20,017 bases of DNA from Treponema sp. (GTDB taxonomy: Bacteria > Spirochaetota > Spirochaetia > Treponematales > Breznakiellaceae), in assembly GCA_009786715.1 (NCBI GenBank), contig WQRN01000026.1:1-20017 (forward strand), written 5' to 3'. Positions 7,775-14,980 of this stretch are shown in pieces (within the stretch, counting starts at the first letter, position 1; each line of letters opens with the position of its first letter). The position numbers and the translations under genes are program-made. Under the pieces are notes generated by a model. It did not search any database, was not told where the DNA came from, and worked only from the letters and a program-made list of their open reading frames with translations.

Positions 7775-8878
7775 TCACTCCGGCGCCGGAATAATCGCTT
7801 CTTCTGTTTCTTTGTCGAAATATCTCGCCTTTTCCATCCTGGGAACGAAGACTGTTGTGTCGCCGACCTTGAATGTGTGGTTAGGCTCGGTGCGCGCTAC
7901 AAGAGGCTGGGTCTCTGTTGTAAGCCACAGATGGATATCAGCGCCCAAAGGTTCAACAACGGTAACTTTTACGGTCATGCTGTTCTGCGCGCCGCCTTCG
8001 GAGAATATCAAATCCTCGGGGCGGATGCCGAAAAACACTTCCTTGCCGATATATTTTCTTAAGAACTCAAAATGGGAAGGATCCGCTTTAATTTTGAATG
8101 TACCTTCATCCAGCATTATAGAACTGCCCTCTTCCCTTACTTTTACAGACAGGAAGTTCATAGGCGGCGATCCGATAAATCCGGCTACGAATTTGTTTCT
8201 TGGATAGTTGTAAAGGAACAGAGGGGATCCAATCTGCTGAATCCATCCGTCTTTCATAACGACGATTTTATTCGCCATTGTCATAGCTTCAACCTGGTCG
8301 TGGGTTACATAGATCATTGTCGCGTTCAGGCGAAGGTGAAGATCGGAAAGTTCCGCGCGCATCTGTACGCGCAATTTGGCGTCTAGGTTCGACAGAGGTT
8401 CGTCGAAAAGGAATACCTTCGGGTTACGGACAATAGCGCGTCCGACAGCGACACGCTGCCTCTGACCGCCCGAGAGCGCCTTGGGTTTGCGCTCAAGGAA
8501 CTTCTCGATATCGAGAATACGCGCCGCTTCATGAACGCGCTTATCAATTTCCGGCTTGGGAACTTTTTTGATTCTCAGCCCGAAAGCCATGTTTTCATAA
8601 ACCGACATATGCGGATAAAGAGCATAATTCTGGAATACCATGGCGATGTTCCTGTCTTTCGGCGGAACATCATTCATTTTTTCACCGTCTATAAGGAGTT
8701 CACCCTCGGTGATATCCTCAAGACCCGCGACCATTCTGAGAGTGGTAGACTTACCGCATCCCGAAGGGCCTACTAAAACGACAAATTCCTTGTCCTCGAC
8801 CGTGATGTTGGCTTTATCGACCGCTCGGACGCCGCCATCATACACCTTTGAAATACCTTTCAATTCAACTTTTGCCAT
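7775..8878 (-). CDS. ugpC: Carbohydrate ABC transporter ATP-binding protein (MalK/MsmK/UgpC type)
   Basis: A 367-residue cytoplasmic ATPase that powers sugar or glycerol-phosphate import. Walker A GPSGCGKST (37-45), Q-loop Q83, signature LSGGQ (135-139), Walker B VFLFDE (155-160), D-loop SNLD and H193 of the switch are all intact. Residues ~235-367 form the OB-fold/TOBE regulatory domain of the CUT1 subfamily (GIRPEDL and VVEPLGADIHLW are visible). Length is normal. GGGAGG (8886-8891) lies 7 bases before the start. There are no permease or binding-protein genes beside it, and it has its own promoter and terminator, so it is a stand-alone gene. In many bacteria one such ATPase serves several sugar importers; that is likely here (inference). 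The symbol reflects family naming, not a proven substrate. Confidence 0.95.
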   Translation of the reverse strand: MAKVELKGISKVYDGGVRAVDKANITVEDKEFVVLVGPSGCGKSTTLRMVAGLEDITEGELLIDGEKMNDVPPKDRNIAMVFQNYALYPHMSVYENMAFGLRIKKVPKPEIDKRVHEAARILDIEKFLERKPKALSGGQRQRVAVGRAIVRNPKVFLFDEPLSNLDAKLRVQMRAELSDLHLRLNATMIYVTHDQVEAMTMANKIVVMKDGWIQQIGSPLFLYNYPRNKFVAGFIGSPPMNFLSVKVREEGSSIMLDEGTFKIKADPSHFEFLRKYIGKEVFFGIRPEDLIFSEGGAQNSMTVKVTVVEPLGADIHLWLTTETQPLVARTEPNHTFKVGDTTVFVPRMEKARYFDKETEEAIIPAPE

Positions 8879-8938
8879 ACGCTGGCCTCCCTGTTTTTTC
8901 CAGCCGCCTAAGCAGCCAGAGGGTTATTTTATGGTAAT

Positions 8939-8968
8939 AATATAACACAAAAAGGGGTTAAATGTCAA
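8939..8968 (-). promoter_or_regulatory. Sigma-70 promoter of ugpC
   Basis: On the minus strand: consensus -35 TTGACA (8963-8968), 18-base spacer, -10 TATATT (8939-8944). Transcription would begin near 8932, leaving about 53 bases of leader. The -35 starts 7 bases after the A-run (8976-8984) of the preceding terminator. Confidence 0.78.
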
Positions 8969-8975
8969 TGCAGAT

Positions 8976-9103
8976 AAAAAAAAAGACAGTGTGCCTGGAC
9001 GTCAGGGTTTTCACCCTATGCACACCGTCTGTATTATGAGAGGTAATCCCTCCCGGTGATTAAATTATCGGCCTTTTCCCTCCAGACTTTAGGGAAAAAA
9101 GGC
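8976..9103 (-). ncRNA. Candidate structured RNA or 3' leader element between alaA and ugpC
   Basis: About 128 bases are almost fully covered by hairpins on the minus strand: 9103-9071 (11 paired positions, GCCTTTT..CCCT / AGGG AAAAGGC, two-base bulge), 9054-9038 (GGGAGG / CCTCTC, 5-base loop, one G-U), and the terminator stem 9030-8984. The region is non-coding and lies 42 bases after the alaA stop. It matches no RNA class I can recognise: the SRP RNA tetraloop motif, 6S bubble and common riboswitch cores were looked for and not found. It may be the alaA 3' UTR, a processed or independent small RNA, or a dispersed repeat. No convincing promoter of its own was seen. Confidence 0.4.
8984..9030 (-). 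terminator. Intrinsic terminator, minus strand
   Basis: On the minus strand an 11-bp stem (9030-9020 with 8994-8984, one G-U pair) closes a loop with its own AGGG/CCCT hairpin and is followed by nine T residues (complement of 8976-8984). The wobble is allowed only in minus-strand RNA. It ends transcription from alaA or from a separate small RNA. Confidence 0.85.
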
Positions 9104-9144
9104 GGTTGTCAGTTGTTAAGAATGCCTTGAATTAGTAAAAATTT

Positions 9145-10362
9145 CTAAATTTGCTTGTAATTTGCCAAAAAAGCGCTCAGGCGGCGCATGGCGTCTGTCA
9201 GAGTGTCTTTGTCGGGCAGGAAAACGATGCGGAAATGATCAGGTTCTTTCCAATTGAACCCCGTGCCGTGTACAAGCAATAGGTGCCGGCTGCGCAGGAG
9301 ATCCAGCATGAATTTAACGTCGCTGGTAATGTTAAACCGCTTTATGTCCACTTTTGGGAAACAGTATAAAGCTCCCTTTGGTTTAACAACCGAAAGGCCG
9401 GGAATCTGATTTACCATGCTGTAAGCCGTGTCTCTCTGCTCGCGCAATCTGCCGCCGGGAAGGAGTAAGTCCTTAACGCTTTGATAGCCGCCAAGAGCTG
9501 TTTGAATGCCCATCTGCGCTATCATGTTCGGGCAAAGACGCATGTTTGCCAGCATATCAAGACCTTCAACATAATCCGAGGCAATCGATTTGTTTCCGGA
9601 TAGAACCATCCATCCGGCGCGGAAACCTGCGGCGCGCCATGCTTTGCTAAGACCGTCAAAACTGATGGTTAAAACATCATGGGCAATCGTTGACATTGGT
9701 ATGTGTTTCGCGTCGTCATAAGTGATGCGGCCGTAAATTTCATCGGCGTAAATAATAAGTTCATGCTCTCTCGCGATTTGCGCGATTCCTTCCAAAATGC
9801 AGCGATCGTAAACCGCGCCTGTCGGGTTGTTCGGGTTTATTACAACAATCGCTTTTGTTTTCACGGTTATTTTTGCGCGTATATCGTCTAATACCGGGTT
9901 CCAGTCCGATGCCTCATCGCACAAATAATGGACAGCTTTGCCTCCGGCAAGCGTTGCTGCCGCTGTCCACAAAGGATAATCCGGCATAGGGATTAATACT
10001 TCATCGCCTGAATCCAGCAGAGCCTGCATCGACATTGAAATAAGCTCGCTTACGCCGTTTCCGATAAAAATATCGTCAATTCCTACTTCCATAACTCCCT
10101 TGGACTGGAAGTCGTGCATAACCGCTTTACGCGCAGCAAAAAGACCGCGTGAGTCGCCGTAGGCCTGAGCATTCGGAAGATTTAAAACAATATCGTGAAC
10201 AATTTCGTCGGGAGCGTTAAGACCGAAGGAAGCGGGGCTTCCGACATTTAATTTAATTACCTTATAACCTTCTTCTTCCAGCCGTTTGGCTTCTTTAAGA
10301 ACAGGTCCGCGTATCTCGTAACAAACATTCTCGAGTTTTGCGGATTTTATAATATCTTTCAT
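9145..10362 (-). CDS. alaA: Alanine-synthesising aminotransferase AlaA (PLP-dependent)
   Basis: A 405-residue class I/II aminotransferase that makes alanine from pyruvate using glutamate. Close resemblance to enterobacterial AlaA is visible over the whole length, which is also the usual length: SKLENVCYeIRGPVLKEAKRLEEEG near the start (here SAKLENVCYEIRGPV), DYPLWTAAATL, KAVHYLCDE, NPNNPTGAVY (176-185), YADEIY (D207), GLSK with the PLP lysine K240, TALGGYQS, and DHFRIV with the carboxylate-binding R378. The start at 10362 overlaps the upstream stop in an ATGA arrangement, so translation is probably coupled. The gene is last in a two-gene operon and is followed by the structured region and terminator. 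Cytoplasmic. Function call is firm at family level; substrate preference is by homology. Confidence 0.95.
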   Translation of the reverse strand: MKDIIKSAKLENVCYEIRGPVLKEAKRLEEEGYKVIKLNVGSPASFGLNAPDEIVHDIVLNLPNAQAYGDSRGLFAARKAVMHDFQSKGVMEVGIDDIFIGNGVSELISMSMQALLDSGDEVLIPMPDYPLWTAAATLAGGKAVHYLCDEASDWNPVLDDIRAKITVKTKAIVVINPNNPTGAVYDRCILEGIAQIAREHELIIYADEIYGRITYDDAKHIPMSTIAHDVLTISFDGLSKAWRAAGFRAGWMVLSGNKSIASDYVEGLDMLANMRLCPNMIAQMGIQTALGGYQSVKDLLLPGGRLREQRDTAYSMVNQIPGLSVVKPKGALYCFPKVDIKRFNITSDVKFMLDLLRSRHLLLVHGTGFNWKEPDHFRIVFLPDKDTLTDAMRRLSAFLANYKQI

Positions 10363-11204
10363 GACCCTGATTCCTGAGATTCCTGCGTATCAGCGCCGAA
10401 AATCCATTTGCCGGTTTCATCGATATATTTCCTGATTATCGCGATATGGATTTCCGTTCCCATTCTATCGGTTTCTTTTTTCCAGTGTCCGGTGGTTTTA
10501 ATTACCTTTAATACTCTGTCCTTGCCGTTTGCCGCAATCTGGGCGCACGCTTGCGGATTTACAGAGCGCTTTACAATGGAGCTGTGCAGGAAATAGGCCG
10601 AAAGCCCGGTAATAATGGCATCGTCTGACGATACCGCCAGAGAAGAAAACTCAGGCTCCGCCTGACTGAACGAACCGCTTAAAAGATGCGAAAAACCATG
10701 AAACCACCGCACCCACTGTCTTTCCTTTTCTTTGCACTTTCCGGTATAAGACTTAAAAAAGGATACCGCTTCGCTGTGATTGCCGCTTAAAATCCTCGCG
10801 GAGCCGAAGATCAGGACGTTTTTCTCGACCGTAGCCGGTTTAGCGAGCAATGCCTTGCTTTCCAGTTTTAAAGCCGATTGAAAGTCTGAAATTACAATGT
10901 ATGAACTGGCTAAAAGGCGCACATACCGGAAATTATACTGGTTTTTAACATAAATTTTTTGTTCTAAATAATACGCTAAAGCAGGCCAATCTTCTCGCTC
11001 CAGGAGCGAAAGAAGCCGATAATTAAGAAAGAAGAATATACTCACACCAATAAGGAGCAAAGACATGAGAAGGAGCAGCGGTAACGTAACATATCTAAAG
11101 CTTGCCGCATACCCGGGCCCGGAGAGCACAGGCAAAAATATGGTGATAAAAAGTATAATAGCCATTATAATGCTGAAAGCGATTATCAAGTATTTGAACT
11201 TCAA
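10359..11204 (-). CDS. Two-TM membrane protein with helical (TPR-like) domain, unknown function
   Basis: A 281-residue protein not recognised as a named family. It has a basic start (KFKY), two hydrophobic helices (about residues 5-27 and 35-60), and then a mostly helical soluble part with repeat-like pairs (YYLEQKIYVKNQYNFRYVRLLASSYIV, FQSALKLESKALL, HSEAVSFFKSY, FSQAEPEF) that resemble degenerate tetratricopeptide repeats. It may be an inner-membrane scaffold. Start choice: TTG at 11204 has an AGGGG Shine-Dalgarno 8 bases upstream and lies ~17 bases from the predicted transcription start. The in-frame GTG at 11213 would give three more residues (VFP) but almost no leader. It overlaps alaA by 4 bp. 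Moderate confidence that it is a real gene, low for function. Confidence 0.75.
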   Translation of the reverse strand: MKFKYLIIAFSIIMAIILFITIFLPVLSGPGYAASFRYVTLPLLLLMSLLLIGVSIFFFLNYRLLSLLEREDWPALAYYLEQKIYVKNQYNFRYVRLLASSYIVISDFQSALKLESKALLAKPATVEKNVLIFGSARILSGNHSEAVSFFKSYTGKCKEKERQWVRWFHGFSHLLSGSFSQAEPEFSSLAVSSDDAIITGLSAYFLHSSIVKRSVNPQACAQIAANGKDRVLKVIKTTGHWKKETDRMGTEIHIAIIRKYIDETGKWIFGADTQESQESGS

Positions 11205-11222
11205 TGGAAACACCCCTATAAT
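11194..11222 (+). promoter_or_regulatory. Sigma-70 promoter of the HD-GYP/CorC/helicase operon
   Basis: -35 TTGAAC (11194-11199), 17-base spacer, perfect -10 TATAAT (11217-11222); start near 11229. The -35 lies inside the first codons of the opposing membrane-protein gene. Confidence 0.7.
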
Positions 11223-11227
11223 AAGAA

Positions 11228-11256
11228 ATGATAAGGCAAAGAGTATGTTACGTCAA
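11228..11256 (-). promoter_or_regulatory. Sigma-70 promoter of the membrane protein/alaA operon
   Basis: On the minus strand: -35 TTGACG (11251-11256), 17-base spacer, -10 TATCAT (11228-11233); start near 11221. Its -10 sits on the predicted start site of the plus-strand promoter, and the reverse is also true. Confidence 0.7.
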
Positions 11257-11285
11257 CGGATTTACGGAATAGGGCGGAGATAAAA

Positions 11286-12437
11286 ATGGATGATGTTTTA
11301 ATAAAAGATATAAAACCCAACGGTTACTTTACGTCACCTGTTTATCTGGATAAGGCGTTTATTATCACCGCTCCGGAAATGCCTGTAAGCGATGAATTGC
11401 TGATTTTACTTGAAAAATGGCATTTTAAATCGGTAATCTGCGACGGAGAAGCAACTACCGATTACGCTGGTAAAGACGGCGGCGGCGGAACAGTTTCCGA
11501 AGAGGGAGGAACGACAATTGCACTGTCTCAGCAGTCTGACGGCGACAAACTTCAAAAGGCCGAGGAATTTTATTCCAGTTTCCTTTTCTTTGTGGAAAAT
11601 GTGTTTGTTAAAGCTTCCGTATCAGACGAACTTGACGAAAAAGCCGTAACAGAAAAAATAAAAGATATTGTTGAATATGTAAAAGAAGATCGAAGGTTCC
11701 TTATGAGGGTATTAAAAAATATTGAGCCCGCGCCGGGTAGAAATTATCTTGCGACACATTCTGTGCGTTCCACAATTCTCGCGATAATAATCGGCTCATA
11801 TTTAAAGCTTCCGAATTACCGCCTAATCGAACTTGGAGTAGCGGCTCTTATGCACGAAGCAGGAATGTTAAAACTGCCTTCAAATGTTTACCTCAGCGAA
11901 AGAGCGTTAAATCCGCAGGAACAAAAAGCGATTCTTACCCACCCTATTCTTGGTTTCAGCATGTTAAAATCTTTCGGCTTTGCGCTTCCCGTTCAGCTTG
12001 CCGCTCTTGAACATCATGAAAGGGAAAACGGAAGCGGTTATCCGCGCAAATTAGGCAGCGAAAAGATCAGCCTGTACGCGAAGATCATCGCTGTCGCATG
12101 TTCGTACGAAGCGCTTAATTCTAAGCGCCCGCACAAGGAAGCGAAAGACGGCTACACGGGAATGCTGGAACTTTTAAAGAACGAAGGCAAACAGTACGAT
12201 GACACAATCGTAAGAGCGCTTGTCCTTTCGCTATCGATTTATCCGATTGGCTTATATGTGCTTTTATCCAACGGAAAAAAAGGTCAGGTTGTGGATGTAA
12301 ACCCGGAAAATCCCCGTTTCCCGATTGTGCAGATTTTCGGAGAAGTTACTCCTGACGGAAAATTTAAAATGATGCAGACAGCGCAGGATTCTCTTACAAT
12401 TGTGCGGCCGCTTAACCGCTCGGAGATTGACACCTAA
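11286..12437 (+). CDS. HD-GYP-like domain protein with altered metal ligands
   Basis: A 383-residue cytoplasmic protein. Residues ~1-55 resemble the short N-terminal domain often found before HD-GYP domains, ~56-90 are a Gly/Glu-rich linker, and ~150-300 are an HD-GYP-type fold. HD-GYP enzymes break down cyclic di-GMP with a two- or three-metal centre. Visible matches are H158, H219, HHE (243-245) and GSGYP (249-253). Two ligand positions differ: the HD pair is H190-E191 (MHEAGMLKLP instead of HDIGK.xIP) and the ADxYDAL Asp is C272 (VACSYEAL); the lysine after HDIG is Met. Activity may be lost or changed, leaving a c-di-GMP-binding or signalling role (inference). GGAG lies 6 bases before the ATG. 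First gene of a tight operon; the next ATG is 1 base after its stop. Confidence 0.86.
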   Translation: MDDVLIKDIKPNGYFTSPVYLDKAFIITAPEMPVSDELLILLEKWHFKSVICDGEATTDYAGKDGGGGTVSEEGGTTIALSQQSDGDKLQKAEEFYSSFLFFVENVFVKASVSDELDEKAVTEKIKDIVEYVKEDRRFLMRVLKNIEPAPGRNYLATHSVRSTILAIIIGSYLKLPNYRLIELGVAALMHEAGMLKLPSNVYLSERALNPQEQKAILTHPILGFSMLKSFGFALPVQLAALEHHERENGSGYPRKLGSEKISLYAKIIAVACSYEALNSKRPHKEAKDGYTGMLELLKNEGKQYDDTIVRALVLSLSIYPIGLYVLLSNGKKGQVVDVNPENPRFPIVQIFGEVTPDGKFKMMQTAQDSLTIVRPLNRSEIDT

Positions 12438-12438
12438 T

Positions 12439-13713
12439 ATGAACCCAATGATACCAATATTAATTTTGCTCGCTATAGGCTCGGTTATATTAAGCGGAAT
12501 TTTTACTCTTTTTAATTCGGCTCTTTCACTGTCCAGAAAAACGCGTTTGGAAAAAGAGCAAAGCAAAAAGTATAAGGCCGTTTTAGATATTATTGATAAC
12601 CACGATAAATATATACTTGCCTGCCGTATCTGGCGCATTATTTTTTGGGTGCTTGCGTCATTTTGCGTCGTTGTATTCTGGGCATTCTCCAGTTTATTTA
12701 CGCAAAAAGTTTATTTTTGGATAATGCTCGCGGTAGAGTTATTTATATTAAGCATTGTAATCGCATTGCTCGGCGAAGGTCTTCCGAGATTGTTATCGCA
12801 TACAAAACCGGAAAAAATCGCCGCTTCTCTTCTGCCTCTGATAAAAATTCTTACTTTTCCCCTGCTCCCCATTGTCCTTCCCGTTTTAAAGTTCGCATCA
12901 TTTTTTAACAAAACAGTTCACCCCGATATTGACAGCAACAGCATAACCGAAGAGGAGCTTCAGGATGAACTTCGCAACACTCTTATAGAAGGCGAAAAAT
13001 CTGGCGTTGTAGAAAGCAGGGAACGCGACATGGTGGAAGGCGTTTTTTATCTCGGCGATCGCTCTGTCGGCGCCTTCATGACCCATCGCTCTGAAATTCA
13101 CTGGCTTGATATGAATCTGCCTTACGAAGAAATTTACGCGAAAGCGGTTGAATTCCGCGAACAAAGATGCTTCCCTGTTGTAAACGCAAGCCCCGATGAA
13201 ATTATCGGAGCGGTTTATCTTGAAGACATTGTATTAGACCATTCGCAGGAAAAGCCTTTAGGGTTACGCGCAATTATGAAGAAGGCGCAATTTGTCCCCG
13301 AGACAATGCCGGCTATAAAAGCGTTTGAATCTTTTAAACAGGGACAGTCCAACTTTTTGTTTGTTATGGACGAATACGGCGGACTTTCCGGCATTATTTC
13401 AATCACCGCTTTGGTAGAAGAAATTGTAGGCGAACTTTCCACTCCTGTTGTAAGCGAAGAACCGTTTTTAAAACAGGAAGACGGCACATGGCTTGCGGAC
13501 GGCACGCTTAATATTGATGATGCTGCTAAAGCGCTCTCGATTACAGTTGAAGAAGGCGGCGACTTTCACACTCTAGCGGGGCTTGTTCTTCACCTTGCCG
13601 GGGAACTTCCGAAAGTCGGTGATAGTTTTGAATACCAAGGATACAAATTTGTAGTTGTAGACAAAGACGGAAACAGAATTGATAAATTATTAATAAAAAA
13701 GATTGAAGAATAG
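12439..13713 (+). CDS. CNNM/CBS-pair/CorC_HlyC-type membrane protein
   Basis: A 424-residue inner-membrane protein of the HlyC/CorC (CNNM) family, often linked to magnesium or cobalt efflux or to haemolysin-like annotation. Residues 1-~150 hold hydrophobic segments (about 5-25, 65-85, 92-112, 133-155) with the GEGLPRLLS motif of the CNNM domain (112-120). A CBS pair spans ~205-332, with the family hallmark FVMDEYGGLSGIISITALVE (307-326). The C-terminal CorC_HlyC domain (~335-424) has the usual LADGTLNIDDA and DFHTLAGLVLHLAGELP stretches. The start at 12439 is 1 base after the upstream stop; GGAG at 12422-12425 is rather distant (13 bases), so translational coupling is likely. Family is firm; the transported ion is not shown by the sequence. 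Confidence 0.92.
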   Translation: MNPMIPILILLAIGSVILSGIFTLFNSALSLSRKTRLEKEQSKKYKAVLDIIDNHDKYILACRIWRIIFWVLASFCVVVFWAFSSLFTQKVYFWIMLAVELFILSIVIALLGEGLPRLLSHTKPEKIAASLLPLIKILTFPLLPIVLPVLKFASFFNKTVHPDIDSNSITEEELQDELRNTLIEGEKSGVVESRERDMVEGVFYLGDRSVGAFMTHRSEIHWLDMNLPYEEIYAKAVEFREQRCFPVVNASPDEIIGAVYLEDIVLDHSQEKPLGLRAIMKKAQFVPETMPAIKAFESFKQGQSNFLFVMDEYGGLSGIISITALVEEIVGELSTPVVSEEPFLKQEDGTWLADGTLNIDDAAKALSITVEEGGDFHTLAGLVLHLAGELPKVGDSFEYQGYKFVVVDKDGNRIDKLLIKKIEE

Positions 13714-13714
13714 C

Positions 13715-14917
13715 ATGGCAAATAATTTTGAGCAGCTAGAGATTTTTTCAAATTTTATTATACAGTTAAAAAAAAGAAAAATAGAAGAGCCGACAGATAT
13801 TCAGCGAAAAGTTATTCCTTGTCTTAACGATAATAAAAATGTCTTTTTCACATCTGCCACCGGTACAGGCAAAACTTTTGCATATCTATTACCGTTATTG
13901 GGAAAAATGATTCAGGAAACACAAAAAGGATTAAGGTTTTTAATCATAGCTCCCACTCTGGAACTTTGCACACAAATTAAAGGAGAGATTGATTTTTTAT
14001 CAGACGGAACAGAATTAAAATCGGCGCTTTTAATCGGAAGCGTAAATATTGAACGGCAGATTGAAAATTTAAAAAAGACGAAACCGGACATTGTTATCGG
14101 AAACCCGAACAGATTGCTTGTTCTCGCGAAAAAGAAATTGCTGAAAATTGACAACCTTCAATTCATTGTTCTGGATGAAGCCGACAGGCTTGTAAGCGAT
14201 GAAATGATCGATGATACGCGCGAATTGTGCAAGATTACAGCGCGAAGCGCGCAGAAAAAAGATAAAAATATTTTAATTGCCGCATGCTCCGCAACCATGA
14301 ATGAAAAAAACAGGGAAAAATTACTGGAAACCATAACGGTGAAACAGGCTGATTTTATTGAATCGCAGGATAACGAAATTCTCCGCGAGAAAATTGAACA
14401 TTGGGCGATATTCAGCGAAAAAAGGCGCAAAGAGCAAACCCTGCGCTCGCTTTTATCCGCGCTTAAAGGAAAAAAGAAACACATTAAAACGCTTGTGTTT
14501 ACAAGCAGAGGCGATGAAGCCTCACTGATCCTTTCGCGCCTTCAGTATCACCATATTGCGGCGGCGGGGCTTTTCGGCAAAGCGGGGAAAAAACCTCTTT
14601 CGGGAAGCGATCGCAAAACGGCGCTTGATTCCTTCCGAAACGGAAGCATCGAAACCCTTGTTTCCACAGACCTTGCGGCGCGCGGACTCGACATTCAAGG
14701 CATAACGCACGTCATCGCGCTTGATGTTCCTGACAACGGCGAAGTGTACATTCACCGATCCGGCAGAACGGCAAGAGCCGGCAAGCGCGGCATAATGATC
14801 ACAATCGGCGACGAAACGCAAATGCGCCTTCTTGCCGCGCTGGAAAAAAAATTAAAAATCAGAATACAGCCTAAAGAGCTCCATTATGGGAAAATATGCG
14901 TCCCTGAAACGGAATAA
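13715..14917 (+). CDS. DEAD-box RNA helicase
   Basis: A 400-residue ATP-dependent RNA helicase. All core motifs are visible: Q motif PTDIQ (26-30), Walker A ATGTGKT (48-54), Ia PTLELCTQI (80-88), DEAD in VLDEADRL (152-159), SAT (192-194), LVFTSR (260-265), STDLAARGLDI (317-327) and HRSGRTARAG (347-356). The usual TPGR motif reads NPNR (130-133), a notable change in an RNA-contact loop. There is no C-terminal extension beyond the two RecA domains, so it is a minimal helicase probably acting in RNA remodelling or ribosome assembly. ATG 13715 is chosen over a TTG four codons earlier, which would overlap the previous gene. It is third in an operon with a 1-base gap. No clear terminator follows. 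Confidence 0.93.
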   Translation: MANNFEQLEIFSNFIIQLKKRKIEEPTDIQRKVIPCLNDNKNVFFTSATGTGKTFAYLLPLLGKMIQETQKGLRFLIIAPTLELCTQIKGEIDFLSDGTELKSALLIGSVNIERQIENLKKTKPDIVIGNPNRLLVLAKKKLLKIDNLQFIVLDEADRLVSDEMIDDTRELCKITARSAQKKDKNILIAACSATMNEKNREKLLETITVKQADFIESQDNEILREKIEHWAIFSEKRRKEQTLRSLLSALKGKKKHIKTLVFTSRGDEASLILSRLQYHHIAAAGLFGKAGKKPLSGSDRKTALDSFRNGSIETLVSTDLAARGLDIQGITHVIALDVPDNGEVYIHRSGRTARAGKRGIMITIGDETQMRLLAALEKKLKIRIQPKELHYGKICVPETE

Positions 14918-14925
14918 TCTCCATT

Positions 14926-14955
14926 TTTACAGTTGATTCAAATCCAAAATATAAT
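14926..14955 (+). promoter_or_regulatory. Sigma-70 promoter of the glycosyltransferase gene
   Basis: -35 TTTACA (14926-14931), 18-base spacer, perfect -10 TATAAT (14950-14955), start near 14962. It lies just after the helicase stop and 25 bases before the next ATG. Confidence 0.7.
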
Positions 14956-14980
14956 GATAATTATTTAAAGAAGGGAAATT

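Noticed and set aside
7679..8207. Overlapping plus-strand frames opposite the ugpC gene
   Set aside because: The minus strand carries an intact ABC ATPase with all motifs; these frames have no family match.
8976..9103. Identification of the structured element as SRP RNA, 6S RNA or a known riboswitch
   Set aside because: The hallmark sequences of those RNAs are absent on both strands, so only a generic call is made.
14158..14821. Minus-strand frames opposite the DEAD-box helicase
   Set aside because: All helicase motifs are on the plus strand; the antisense frames are Cys/Ser-rich with no ribosome site.
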